From: Zygnema cylindricum
Lineage: Eukaryota; Streptophyta; Zygnematophyceae; Zygnematales; Zygnemataceae
Assembly: GCA_037447655.1 (NCBI GenBank)
Contig: JBBHKE010001045.1
Span: 9,490-73,489, forward strand
Length of the DNA: 64,000 nucleotides
Direction of reading: 5' to 3'
Positions 22,697-33,741 of the stretch are shown here, in pieces (within the stretch, counting starts at the first letter, position 1; every line of letters begins with the position of its first letter). A program made the translations under genes and the position numbers. A model generated the notes under the pieces. The model did no database searches. It was not told the origin of the DNA and saw only the letters and a list, made by a program, of their open reading frames with translations.

Positions 22697-23566
22697 AAAA
22701 TGACATAGGCCCGTTGGGGGCCTCGGTCCTCCAAGCTGAACTTTTTCTCCTTAAAATGGTTTTTTCGGGTCCAATTTCCATCTGTCCACTCCGGCGGCTA
22801 GAGCTTGAACGCTCTTTCCACCTCTACTAATTTCAATCGTGTTCTCCAACAGAAGTATCATCGGGACCATTGTATTCCACTTCCTTGAACTATCAGTCAT
22901 TTCCTGTACTATGTACACTATAATCTCATACTCGTCGGGTAAATAAATGATGAGAGTGTTAACCTTCATCTTCATTGTACCTGTCCATTTGGCACTCTCC
23001 ATCGTCATATAGAAACAAGAAAGAACATTACAATAGTCTAACATCTTTCCCCCTTTGTAAGTATAATTTCCCAACTTTTGCTCTTCCAACTGGAGCTCCT
23101 GAATTGTACCAGCTCAATAGATCTCTATCAAACTCACCCACAACTCCTCGGCCTTGTAAACGAGAAGGCGAGGAGTTGCCAAAGCTTATGTGAGGTGTAT
23201 CACAATGAAGTTCTTAGCAGCCATGTTGGTGTCTTTGCACATTTGAGTATCGGTCTCCACGGTCTTCACGATCGCCCCCACGGGTGTCGTGGGAATAGGA
23301 GCAATAGGAGTAAGAGGTGTCTCCTTTCTTTCCCATTTTCGGATACACTGCTGTCCCCATCATCAGCCTCCTCTCTTGGAGCAGATGTTGCTACAGAAAA
23401 CCTTATTCCACCAAATCCCGGTGGTGTTCCTTGAGGTGGACGTTTCACTTGTCGTTAACAATACCCTAGTATCGTTTTTCACACAAAGCCCGTATGATCA
23501 TGGCTTCCCAATAGATAAACCCTAATCCATTGAATATGGGCACCCTTGAGGGTGGGCCAATAACCT
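22697..23566 (-). pseudogene. Cop2 gag, 5' two thirds
   Basis: Continues the Cop2 element beyond Cop3. The core at 22751-23089 reads LGNYTYKGGKMLDYCNVLSC and VNTLIIYLPDEYEIIVYIVQEM, a UBN2-like gag. The N-terminal part at 23266-23448 has the group-specific insert PPQGTPPGFGGIRFSVATS and an acidic stretch. Frames differ between blocks. Confidence 0.82.
23552..23566 (-). other. Cop2 primer-binding site
   Basis: GGTTATTGGCCCACC on the minus strand, 14 of 15 bases complementary to the initiator tRNA-Met anticodon arm. Confidence 0.8.
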
Positions 23567-23698
23567 TTAATTCTGTGTCCTCCATTAGACTATAAAATTC
23601 AGGAAGCCTCTAGATAGGTATTAACTTACCCACTTCCAATGGAAACCATTGCTACCGAAGCAGAGAAGTAGACAATGTGACTGCACTCTTCTACAGCG

Positions 23699-23750
23699 TG
23701 GACTCATCGAGTCTGTAGGAAAAATAATCTCTGAAAACGCCCAACCAGGC
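23699..23750 (-). other. leader hairpin pair, Cop2 5' LTR
   Basis: Hairpin 1 stem CGCC/GGCG with loop TGGTTG (23737-23750) and hairpin 2 GACTC-GAT-GAGTC (23701-23713). Confidence 0.6.
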
Positions 23751-24319
23751 GATAAGTTATGAGGTAGTAAAATTGTGAATTTGTACAAACTCTCAAAGAG
23801 AGAGGTGACTGCCTACCAAAATTTACTAAGTCCTGATTCCCTCTAATAACTCCTATATATTGAAGTACGAACCAATCAGGATACTGTACTGTACCAAAAA
23901 GTACTTTTGCCGGTGTACCTTTTGTACGGCATATGTACAACAAGGCTATTAAGCGGGCGCGTGTCCACATTTCACTCGTTCGTACGTTCCTCGGAAATCC
24001 CGCGACCGAATGTTATCTCTCCACGTGGCGATAGGTCATGCCACGCTTCTAAATGCCAAAGTGACCATTCCGGGATCCTCGCGATGATGTGCGCCGTTGG
24101 ATATGAACCAAAATACAATCTTAGCCGTCATAAATACTTGTGTAATATTCGTTTCGTTGTCGAAACAAAATGCGTGGTATCTGTTTCGAAATAGTATCGT
24201 ACTTCGTACTTCACAAAACTGCATCTATGCATGCCGTATACAGTTTCAGTTAAATGAATTTGTTCACTTTTAAACAAATATATATCTATCATACCCTATA
24301 GCATTTAGCATTGGTCGTA

Positions 24320-24408
24320 GTCTAATAAGATAAAGCTGACGGCTACCGGCCAACTTGACGGACGGCAGGTACCGCGATCATGTCCTAGGTCTGTCAGGAT
24401 TCTTTTTA
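24320..24408 (+). other. tRNA-like module in Cop2 5' LTR
   Basis: AGATAAAGCTGACGGCTACC on the A-box side, a decayed B-box GCGATCATGTCC near 24374, T5 near 24403. Confidence 0.5.
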
Positions 24409-24601
24409 GTAACATAATAAAAATAATTGCCTGCTGAACTAAGGCAACCATGGTTTAACCACCCTCTCTATCTTTTAGTGACTACAAAAAGTACGGGGGC
24501 TAGAGAAAGGAGGTGGAGGCAGGCTGTCCGTTCTATTCTTTTTCTTTTATACTAACATATTTATACCTAGAAAATACTCTAGAAATCTATTAATTTCAAC
24601 A

Positions 24602-25496
24602 CCTTTGGGAAAGTATCACCCAAACAACGAATGACAAACGTCCCACGCACGCGCCACACGAGTGGGAAAATATCAGGATGACGGAGAGTACTCGCTTTTT
24701 TTCTCCCTGACCGTCACGCACATGTGCGGAAAAGACGAGGATAAAGGGAAAAAAAATTGCAAGGGTCTCGCACCTCCACTTTTATTCATGGGTCCTCCGT
24801 AGAATTACGCGTCATCGTCGCCTCTCCATTATCGCTTTTATCTCACACTTTTCAAAATGAGGCATGACAAAACTGATATGAAATGAAAGATATTTGAAAA
24901 ATGACATTTTTCACTATCTTTATGTATATTTTCATGGCAAGTATAGCGAAAAAATTTGAGAAAACGAAATCGGGTAGCCATGGTCGAAAGTTGTTGAATC
25001 TTTGACGTAGACGTTGTCACAATTGAGCATGACGTCACAATGTCACAAAACCCTAAACATTAATAACGTCACATAATTACAAAGTTGTAGACGTCAACAA
25101 CTGTCATTGTTTTTTTTAGCGTCACCACTTTCATAGCTGTGTTCAACCGTCACAAAGTTGTACCTACGTTTACAACCGTCACATGTCAAAGTTCCGATTT
25201 CATTTTCGCACATTGGGACGCTCTTCAAAGTAGTATGGAGCACTTCACTACAGTCCAAAATACTAGTTTAAAGTGTCGATTACATAGGGACAAACCTTTC
25301 GTCTTATGTATACAGTTGCATGAAATGATACAATGGTAGGTACGATCGTAAATTGATTCACTCTACAGTAATGCATATGGACCTTCATGATTTGTGGAGC
25401 TGATAATGACCGTCAGATAGAAAGCTCGTACGAATTCCTTCGGACAAACTTTATACTTTTACATATCATTTTGTAGTACATTCTATGAAAAGGTGT
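24602..25496. other. unassigned DNA with a CGTCA cluster
   Basis: No convincing ORF and no LTR homology. At 25015-25190 CGTCA and TGACG words recur (a TGACGTCA palindrome near 25030, and CGTCAC near 25066, 25121, 25149 and 25180). Probably older genomic DNA between Cop2 and Cop4, but an eroded repeat cannot be excluded. Confidence 0.4.
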
Positions 25497-25669
25497 TGTT
25501 GAAAAATGGTATTTTATAATCTATCTCTTTAGTCAGTTTATGGTCATTCTATAGTTCTCATACTTGTCGTAGTCACTGAGAACTAATATGCAGCCATGGC
25601 AGCCTCAGGCAGATGAGAAGACATGACAAGGAGATGACACAACACATGCAAAAGATAGGCTGCAACTGA

Positions 25670-25740
25670 CAGAATTTGATCCTGTGACCTCCCAGATGAC
25701 AGCTGTACGGAACATCCGTCCTCCTTATCTGGTAAGTCAC
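25670..25740 (-). other. tRNA-like module in Cop4 5' LTR
   Basis: The B-box-like GGATCAAATTCT reads on the minus strand at 25671-25682. The A-box side is CCAGATAAGGAGGACGG near 25715-25735. Confidence 0.6.
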
Positions 25741-26263
25741 GATGAATCGAAACGCGTATTGTATTTGACAAATATACGAAGAGTAACGCGGCGACACATT
25801 TAATTTAGCGGCATACGGAACAAATTGAAACATGGAAAATACAGTACCGCACGAAATACTGTACCGCACAAAACGAACGAAATGAAATGTAATTTCAACG
25901 GACGAAATGAAATGTTGTTCGCGATCAACAATTCGCACAGGAACTAAAATTCCGGAGTGGACTTTTTGGCGGTTTGCAAGCTAATGTCGGCGGATGACAC
26001 GTGGCCAGATATGATTGGACAAAGGGTAGTACATGGGGAGCAATTACGGCTCAAGAACTAACACGCGTCAGTGGAGCGATTATATCGTACTATGGCGGTA
26101 CAAGAAGTACAACACTACTTATACCTTTTTATAAATTACAGTCATTTGATTGGCTAGGGTACACTAGTAGTAGGCTAAGAGAGATAGTTTAGGACTTAGA
26201 AAAAATTAGGTAGTCGCCTCTCACCCAAAGTGCATCTATATTTATTAGCCAGCCATAACCTAA

Positions 26264-26316
26264 TGCTTAGGTGAGCAATATTAGTGATTCTTTTTGCTCT
26301 AGACTCAAGGGAGTCT
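26264..26316 (+). other. leader hairpin pair, Cop4
   Basis: TGCTT-AGGT-GAGCA (26264-26277) and AGACTC-AAGG-GAGTCT (26301-26316), with ATTCTTTTTGCT between. Confidence 0.62.
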
Positions 26317-26460
26317 AAGCTACAGATGGGTGTAGTCTGGTAGAGTTTTTGGGTGCCAGGGTCTCACATATTCATTGCCAGAGTCAACAATATATATATT
26401 TTCCTAGAGGATTTATAAAAGCTAAACATTCTGTGTACCAATGGAGGTTATAGAATAACA

Positions 26461-26475
26461 TGTTATGGGTCCACC
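26461..26475 (+). other. Cop4 primer-binding site
   Basis: TGTTATGGGTCCACC, 13 of 15 bases complementary to the initiator tRNA-Met anticodon arm, directly after the LTR. Confidence 0.75.
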
Positions 26476-28400
26476 CTCTAGGGTGCCCATTTCTAATGCA
26501 ACAGGGTTTATTTATTGAGAAACATAATGGGGGTGCATTGTTTGAAAAACAACTATAAAGCATTTTGAGTGGTCGTGTGCGTCGCCCATCCGCAAAATTG
26601 GAAGTTCCTCGAGGGTTTGGAGGATCTGGATTCACAAGAGGATCAACGGGGCAAAAAGCGGTAGAGGATGTTGGAGAAAGCATCATGTCGCACACAACGA
26701 AGGAGAAAGGGAAGGAGAAACTCCTACCAATGGCTTTTGGATCAGTTGCGGTAGTAGAGGTTCAGAAAACCGAGGCAAATGAAATTGAATCTGGGATTTC
26801 AACAATACCGTGGCGACTCATTTTATTCTCGGGGGTCTCACTCAAGTAGTGGCTACACCTCATCTTCATGTGGAAAGGGCTGAAGAGTTGTGGGGGGCTC
26901 TTGTCAACATTAACAAGAGTGGTACGATTCGGCAGCTGAAGCTGGCAGATCAGAAGTTACAAGTATATGTGTACAAAAGGGGAAAAATGTTAGATTTTTG
27001 TAAGACTTGGGCAAGTTATTTATAGAGTTGGACAGTGCAGGGAAAAGGGAGACCGAGAAAGAGAAGGTGAATACGTTGTTGATGAAACTCCTAGATGATT
27101 ATGAAAACATTGTTAGCAGGGTTCAAGACTTGCCAGATTATCGATGGATATGGAACTCTGTTGTGGGAATGATTTTGGTTTGAGAAAGTACAATTGAGAT
27201 TCGAAGAGGAGGAAAGAGTGTTTTAGTATTGGCTGCTGGAATTAATATGGGGGATATGGATTCCAAGATACTGTTGTTCATAGCCCTTTTCAGCCATGAA
27301 TGTACCCTCGGAAGCACCACAGACTACCCCAAAACAGCCTCCTTTGATTCCACTCAGAATTCAACAGAATTACCAAACCAAGTTGAAACTACTCAACCAG
27401 ATATTTCCTAGTCCACTTAGTATTCCCATTAAATTTCATATAATAATACAAAACCGAATAATCACAACACTCAGTCAAAGTTGCAGAAAAACAGCCTGCC
27501 AGAACTTTGATAAATATGACCAACTTCACAATGAAGCCCCAAGCAAACCAGACTCACAATAGGTTTGAAAATTAGCCACAATATTGCCAATACAAAGAGG
27601 AACACACATGCAAAATTTCAGATAATTCTGCCAATAAAACTGAGAGCAATTCTCAGATGAAAATCCCAAAAAGGAGCAGAAACAGTTTCTATCCAAAAAG
27701 TTCCTAAGTCTAGAAATGACTAAGTCCTACAAATATATACTACATCTTACTACTAACTGTACGGAGGCATACCAGCCGTACGTAATCAATCGACTACCTC
27801 TATTTATGTGAGTGTACCTGAGAGCTAGAGTAATAAGTAATACACGGGACAAACATTGTTAAATATTTACAAGTCTTACAAATTCCGTCAAACGAATCGG
27901 GACCGTCCAAAATAAATATCATGTGATGGACGCGATTTCGCGTCCCTCACCAAACTGACGGCACAGCCGTCGGTAGCTCCCGTGGCGTCCAATTCATCAC
28001 ATGTTTGACCGCCGCATTATGTTTCGTACGGCTGACGTACAATTCAATTTATTTTGAATATTAATCATCAGATCGCTTCGCGATCCGCCGTTCATTTCTC
28101 TAACACATTCCGCACCTTCGTCTACGTTTCTTCGCGTCACTTGAAGTCCGATTCCGTACGTTCCAATAAACTTAGTACCTAGTACGTAAGCTGCTATGAC
28201 TGCGATGTGACCGGCGCAGCATGGCAGCATAGCAAGGTGATACAGAGAGGACTAACGGTTTCCAAAAACCAACAGATACCTTATGGTAACTTTGGTGGAG
28301 GAGAAAGAGGAAATCAACCGGACAGATCTAGATCAAGGCCTCCGAAAGGGCTTCGTCACTTTTGTAAGCAGCCTAGACACTACATGGCAGAGTGTACTTA
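26476..28400 (+). pseudogene. Cop4 gag, split by SL6
   Basis: The N-terminal part at 26565-26849 has the group-specific PRGFGGSGFTRG insert. The UBN2-like core follows at 26840-27240 (LVNINKSGTIRQLKLADQKL and VYVYKRGKMLDF), with a stop. After SL6 the frame continues in register across the GATAC duplication and reaches the zinc knuckle HFCKQPRHYMAEC at about 28355-28398. The first Cys of the knuckle is missing (RHFC for CxFC). Confidence 0.82.
27272..28238 (-). mobile_element. SL6, B-family solo LTR in Cop4 gag
   Basis: Starts TGTTGTTCATAGCC. TSD GATAC at 27267-27271 and 28239-28243; removing it restores the gag frame. On the minus strand the inner end reads MAEKGYEQQ, the start of a gag. The hairpin GGATCGCGAAGCGATC is near 28075. 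The other end lacks the expected CAACA and the last 200 or so bases do not match SL9, so that end is diverged or replaced. Confidence 0.75.
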
Positions 28401-28589
28401 ACTGATAAAGTTGAGATTGAATGAGGAATAGATCGGAAAACAAGCCGCAAGGAAAAAAAAGGCATTTGTGGCAACTCAAAACATGGGAGAGGATTTTGAT
28501 GGTGACCATAGAGAACTTCTCCTCAACTTGGAGCAGGAGGTGAAAGGTGAGCCGGAGATTCCAAGGAGGCAAAAATGAGCTTTCAGTGG

Positions 28590-30197
28590 AGTAAAAAAGG
28601 CTTATGAACAATGATCAATTATTGATTTTGGAGCCTCTATGCATATGTGTAGAGAAAAACTATCGTTTACCAAAATGAGAGAGATCTCAACTGTAGAGAT
28701 AGAGTATGGGGATGGGAGAATAGTGACCACTATTTTAGTTGGATCTGTGGATCTGAGAGTTTAGTTGATGGTAACACATCTATAGTCTCTTTCTCTGATG
28801 TCTTTTTTACTCTAGAGTTGAACAAGAATCTTATCTCTACGTCAGTCTTAAATGATGAGAGTTTTGAGACTAGTACTAAGAAATGAGTCTTTGTTGCTAG
28901 CTATGAGCATGAAGCGTACTTCACAGCTGAAAATGGTAGCAAAAGAATGTTTAGGCTGAATTTGAGTAATGGAAAGACGGGAGTTTACTATTCTGATGTA
29001 AGTGATTTGATGACATGGCATAAAATATTAGGAAATGTGCATCTAGATAGATAAAAAAAATGAAGAAAATAGGTGTAGTTGAGGAAATACATTTCAGAGA
29101 TAACGAGACCTTGGATGATTGTAGTGGATGTGCTCAAGGTAAGGCCCAGAGATTGCCTTTCCCAAAAACCGCAACATATAAGGGTAAAAAAGTCTTAGAT
29201 CAAGTTCACACTGACGTATGGGGACCGACAAAAGTGCCATCAGTTAGAGGGAAAAGTTTTATGCTTACTATCACTGATGATTGGTCTAGATGTTGTAGAG
29301 CATATTTATTGAAAAACAAATTTAAGGCTTCAACTTATTTTTAAGAGTATAAAGAATGGAGCAAGAAGCTTCATGAAACACCTATAAAAAAAGTGAGGAG
29401 TGTTAATAGGGGGGAATACACTTCTAATGAGTTTGAGGATTTTTTGAAAAAAGAACGCGTTCAACACCAAAAGACAATTCTAATAGACCCAAAACAAAAC
29501 GGTGAAGCCGAGAGACTAAATCGGACACTAAATTAAAGTGCCCATAGTATGTTGACAAATAAAAAAATAACCAAAAAGTTTTTAGGTAGTTTCTATGAAA
29601 TGTGCCAATTATCTCAAAAATAGTGTCCTTACCTCGGCGGTAAAAGGACAAAACCCTTATGAAAGATGGACCGAGAGAAAACCTAACATTTCAGACTTAA
29701 AGGTGTTCGGAAGTCAAGTATTTAGTTTAAACACAGAAAAATCTGATTGGAAGTTAGATGCAAAAGAAAAGCCGCGATACTTACTTGGGTATGATGAAAA
29801 TATAAAGGGATATAAAGTTTATGATCTCGGAAGAGAAGACATTATTCTAGTAAAACACTTGGAAGTCATAGTTGAAGGAAAGTTCATAGATCCCTTTAAA
29901 TACACTAAACCGGTTAGAATTAGAATTGAATCCGAAAATGAGTTAGATTCACATTTTTCTAACCGAACTCCTTATCATCTTGACCTTGCAGAGGAAGAGA
30001 AAAATCTGACCGAGAGTGATCCTCTCTTAGAGTCACAACTTCCAGTTCAAACCGAAGAAGAAAACGAGGAAAGAACAAAAATGGATGATAAACGTCCGGG
30101 GATGGAATCCACGGATAGGGGAGAAGATGAAGTCGTTCGAAGAAATCCGGGATTGTCCTCCATTCCAGAATCGAAGTTAGAAGGGGGAAGGAGAAGC
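28590..30197 (+). pseudogene. Cop4 protease and integrase, broken
   Basis: Protease: IIDFGASMHMC near 28618, with Phe replacing the Ser of DSG. Integrase zinc domain: WHKILGNVH near 29018 and CSGCAQGKAQRLP at 29118. Core: HTDVWGPTKVP (first catalytic Asp, 29205), TDDWSRC, then frameshifts; the DNGGE motif is damaged. The C-terminal block at 29595-30197 holds NPYERWTERKPNISDLKVFG, YLLGYDENIKGYKVYD and the acidic linker ending in LEGGRRS, where Cop5 inserted. Confidence 0.83.
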
Positions 30198-30340
30198 TGC
30201 AAATCTATGACCTCCATAAGTTTGGAGAATTTGCAGCTTGCAAAAAGCCTCTGAGATATTTTGAAGTGCCCTCCTTTCCCTTTGACCAGCTGCCACTCTG
30301 GCAGGCAAGGACTCTAAGTGCCTTTACTACAATAAAGGTT

Positions 30341-30392
30341 GGACTCCCATAAGCCTTATGCAAAAAGAATTTCGCAAAACGCCCAACCAGGC
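30341..30392 (-). other. leader hairpin pair, Cop5
   Basis: Hairpin 1 stem CGCC/GGCG with loop TGGTTG, and a weaker hairpin 2 (GGCTT/GAGTCC). Confidence 0.5.
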
Positions 30393-30657
30393 GATAAATC
30401 ACTAAGTGGAAAAAATCTCATATTTCTACTGAAGCTCTCTAAGAAAGAGGCGGTTACTCAAGAAAATGACTAAGTCCTAAACCCTCTCTAAACCCCTAAG
30501 TAGCGATGTATTGCACCAATCACATGACTGTATCGTACACGAAGGTACTAGTCTGAGTTGTTTAAATGTGTGTATTTTCTAGGTTGAGATCTATCCTATT
30601 GTTTGTCGGATGGTGTCTAAATTATCTATACTTATCGTACTCACTGGAAGATAGAGA

Positions 30658-30742
30658 TAGCCATGGCTGCCTAAGTAGCCGAGGAGGCCATGGCTGCCAA
30701 AGTAGCCAAGGAAGCCATGGCTGCCAAAGTAGCAAAAGAGAT
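30658..30742 (+). repeat. triplicated CATGG core motif
   Basis: Three units of about 27 bp, each holding GCCATGGCTGCC followed by AAGTAGC (first unit TAAGTAGC). Other LTRs in the window have a single unit. Confidence 0.85.
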
Positions 30743-30792
30743 AGGAAGGAGGGGAGTATGTCTGGGAGTTACCAAAATGAATGTTTGGAGAG

Positions 30793-30862
30793 ATCCGGGT
30801 TTGATCCTGATTCGCCTGGTATGGCGCCGTACAGTTTAGCTTCCCGCCTTATCTGCTGGATG
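30793..30862 (-). other. tRNA-like module in SL7
   Basis: The B-box-like GGATCAAACCC is at plus-strand 30797-30807 and the A-box side GCAGATAAGGCGGGAAG near 30840-30856. Confidence 0.6.
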
Positions 30863-32270
30863 TAAGGAAGATTAATACACGTATGAGGTTTAAATACCTT
30901 ATAATCAATGGTACATCGATATCATCCATTGAACGGCGAAACCATACTAAAACAACATGGAAAGATACCGCACTAAAATAATAAGCGGCGCACGAAACAA
31001 ATGTCGAAGACATGTGTTCCGACGGCCGCGATTAAAAGTCTGAAATATAATCGAACGGTTGACGTCTCAGCCGACACTACAGATTGCCATTTTCGGTAGT
31101 TTTTGGACGCACCGACACCGGATGACACGTGGCAGTATCTTGGAAAGTTGCGGGATCTCCAGAACGCATAATGACAAGTTCGGATGTGACAAATGTCACC
31201 ATAATGGACATGTTGTACAAGGACCGTACAGAAAGTATTGCGGCAACTGTTCTTCTTGTACGATACAGTCATACAAATTTTGCATACCTCAGTACTAACG
31301 GGCTTAGAGAGGGGTTTTTAGGACTTAGAATATTTATGGTAGGTAGCCGCCTCTCTCCCAGAGAGCACTTGTATAAATCAACAGATTTGCCGTTTAATGT
31401 CAATCAATTTACTATACCATTTTCAATAATTCTTTTTGCTACGCTTTCACGAAAGTCCTAGATACACAAAAGTGTAGTCGGTCAGATTTTTTGCCTACCA
31501 GGTTGGCTTTATTTCTAAGGGAAAGTCAAAGTGGGTGAATGTGTCCAAAACTCATATTATAACTTTAGATTCTGTGGTGGAAATGAGCATACAGAAAGTC
31601 TTATTTTACAGGGGTGAAGCTATAATGGAGTTCTGATTTTCAAGGAGTCAATCATTTGGGTTTATATCAACTTGAAGTCAACACTATTTAGACTAGCTTC
31701 TTTTAGATCTGCGATTTCTGTGGGCAATGGAGCACACAAATTTTCTTCAGTGTACCTTCTGTGCGGTCAAGGTACGCCATAGCCATGGCGGAGACGTATG
31801 TCACTTTAAGACTCCTCCTGATACTCTCCGGGAATTCCGAATTCCAATTATGTTGTACCACGTGTCATCCGGTGATTAAGGATCCATAAACTGCCAAGAA
31901 TGCCATTGAGGAATGTCGGCTTGAATAGTAGCCATTTGATTCGATGTGTCTGTTAATGTCAGCCGTTGAAAATAAATGTCTGATTTATATTGTGCAGTAC
32001 TTGCGCGCATACGAGAAGTTTTACTGTTTCACTGTATAACTTTTGTGGAGATAGTTAATCGGTTTGCTGGATTGCAAATATTTAAGTAGCTATCGAACCC
32101 TATATATCCGAGCAAAGGTCGTAGATGTAATTTTGTGACCTCCATTGGTACACATAATGTTTAGCATATAAGAAGCCTCTAAAATAATATTTGCACTTTT
32201 GACTTTGGCAATTAATAAGTGCCACCCTGGCATGCCCAAACTTTGACAAACTTTACCTGTGTGTAGCTTC

Positions 32271-32322
32271 GACTCCCGTGAGTCAGCAGCAAAAAGAATC
32301 ACTGAAATTGCTCAACTGAGCA
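32271..32322 (-). other. leader hairpin pair, Cop6
   Basis: TGCTC-AGTT-GAGCA (32309-32322) and GACTC-ACGG-GAGTC (32271-32284). Confidence 0.62.
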
Positions 32323-32979
32323 TTAAGTTATGGCTGTTTAAAGACATTGAATTTATAGAGATTGCCTCTGGGAGAGAGGGATTTCAAAAAAAGTTTGAGT
32401 CTTAAGAACCTACTCATAGCTCTCCTAGACGAATCAAAGTATCATACACTAAATAATATACATGCAAAGTACGATAGCCGCCGTACTTTATGTACGGAAA
32501 AATGTTGCACCACGTGTCAAATAAGTCGCCGCCATTGTTTCTATTTCCTCTTCACCATCCAATAGGATGATGCCATGTGTCAGTTTTCCTCAAATTTGGC
32601 GAAGTGTTGCAAAAAAGCCTTTCCGACATGCAAACACCAACTTGTGCTGTTTGTTCCTAATTTGATGATCTTTGTTGGCCGTTCAATCTTGACGGCGCGC
32701 TGAATAATGTTGACCGTTGAAATTCTACTGTCGTCCTTTCGTGTTGACCGTTGAATTTCTACGGTCGTCGTCGTTGATATTCTGGCTACTTTACGAACCG
32801 TCTATCGTGAATCGACATTTGATTTCGTCCGTTGAAATTAAATGGCGTTTCGTAATTTCTATGCGGCCCGATACATTTCTATGTTCAGTTTGTACAATAA
32901 GTAATTAAATGAAATACATTGCAACGTAAAAGTTTAAAAAGATATAGTACCCTATATATGTATCGCTTTCTACAAGACC

Positions 32980-33718
32980 TGTTGTTCTGAGACAAGTGTT
33001 GGTACTGAAGATGAAGAAGATGCAGCAGTAGTCATCGTAGAACAAATCAAGAGAGGAAGCTTCCACAAATACCGATGGCTGAACAGCAACTTTGACAGAC
33101 TATAACTTTCAGAAAAACGCTCCAAACGTCCTGAAAATTTGCCACAATGTAGATAACATACAAAGGAACACACACACAAAATTTCAATCAATTCCGCTCA
33201 CAAATCTGTGAGATATGTAGAAATGAAATTACATAAAACTGAGTGTACAGTTTTCATATCATTTGTTCCTAAAAATCAAATTCACTAAGTCCTACTTTTA
33301 TACACCGAAACTACACTAAGCTGTACGGAGGCATTCCAGCCGTACATCTAACATTCTATCACACAATATTTACACCGAAGTTCAGACAACGTAAAGTGAT
33401 AATGATCTAGTCACGCCTCGTCACTATTTGTTGGCGGCGGCTGTCAGCGGTCCGATTAGAGGATTTGGCACCGTAGAATTGACTTCACGAAGTCCAGTGG
33501 TCCTGCCGAATTTCCGTACGTCCACGGAGGACATACTCACGCATTCTCCCAAGTGACGACACGTGTCCCAAGTGTGAATGAACCGTGAACTCCCAACTTC
33601 ACTGTCACACTAATTTCGGTAAGTACTGAACCGAACTCAACCAAAAATAGCTTAAGTCTTGAACAGCTCTCTCTCACAGCTGAGGCATAAAGAGGACTAA
33701 AGCTTTCTAAAAACAACA
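32980..33718 (-). repeat. Cop7 3' LTR
   Basis: 739 bp. Because the gag start lies in the LTR, this copy repeats the first gag codons (MTTAASSSSSVPTLVSEQQ) in a dead-end frame. TATA-like TATAAAAG on the minus strand at 33295-33302. Confidence 0.96.
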
Positions 33719-33730
33719 CTCCCCTAAAGC
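33719..33730 (-). other. Cop7 polypurine tract
   Basis: TTTAGGGGAG on the minus strand directly before the 3' LTR, 11 bp after the polyprotein stop codon. Primer site for plus-strand DNA synthesis. Confidence 0.85.
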
Positions 33731-33741
33731 TTTAGACTCTG

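Larger units (their letters stand above)
10864..24601 (-). mobile_element. Cop2, copia element split by Cop3
   Basis: 3' LTR 10864-11900, internal 11901-15377, then the 7.3-kb Cop3 insertion, then the remaining gag 22697-23566 and 5' LTR 23567-24601. The two LTRs are clearly a pair (1037 and 1035 bp, matching along their length). Rejoining at the AAAAT duplication restores a continuous gag zinc knuckle. The outer flanks CAACT and CCTTT do not match, so the TSD is eroded or one edge was rearranged. The coding region holds many stops. Confidence 0.9.
23567..24601 (-). repeat. Cop2 5' LTR
   Basis: 1035 bp, TTTAATTCTG (expected TG mutated) to ATTTCAACA. Paired with 10864-11900. Confidence 0.9.
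25497..26460 (+). repeat. Cop4 5' LTR
   Basis: TGTTGAAAAATGG to AGAATAACA, 964 bp; the start could also be 25494. It holds ACTTGTCGTAGTCACTGA near 25560, CAGCCATGGCAGCC near 25592, a G-box near 25998 and GATTGG near 26148. GGACTTAG is near 26192. The gag start ATG near 26441 now has an in-frame stop just before the LTR end. Confidence 0.85.
25497..30197 (+). mobile_element. Cop4, 5' part of a copia element
   Basis: 5' LTR (25497-26460), primer-binding site, gag (split by SL6), protease and integrase up to the INT-RT linker. There it is interrupted by the Cop5 LTR at 30198. RT, RNase H and the 3' LTR are absent from the window, lost beyond the Cop5-Cop8 nest. Many stops. Confidence 0.88.
30559..31746 (+). 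mobile_element. SL7, solo LTR in Cop5 LTR
   Basis: Starts TGTTTAAATGTGTG and ends AAATTTTCT, where SL4 has TTTCA. The flanks TGAGT (30554-30558) and TCAGT (31747-31751) are a TSD with one mismatch. 1188 bp. It carries a threefold repeat of the CCATGGCTGCC core at 30658-30740, a G-box near 31128, CCAAT-type boxes, GGACTTAG near 31320 and the gag start ATG near the end. Confidence 0.82.
30198..32125 (-). repeat. Cop5 LTR, split by SL7 and cut by Cop6
   Basis: Starts TGCAAATCTATGACC after GAAGC of Cop4. On the minus strand it ends ATG, then GAGGTCATAGATTTGCA, the typical gag start. Its own sequence is 30198-30558 and 31747-32125. It stops at 32125, where the Cop6 LTR begins, just before its tRNA-like module would start. 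The rest of Cop5 is not in the window. Confidence 0.8.

Noticed and set aside
10864-24601. Two separate partial elements on either side of Cop3
   Set aside because: The AAAAT duplication and the rejoined zinc knuckle show a single element, Cop2, with a paired LTR at each end.
24602-25496. Host gene in the spacer
   Set aside because: Only short frames without recognisable motifs, and no splice-consistent chain could be followed.
30658-30742. CRISPR-like array
   Set aside because: Only three imperfect units without unique spacers, inside a eukaryotic LTR.
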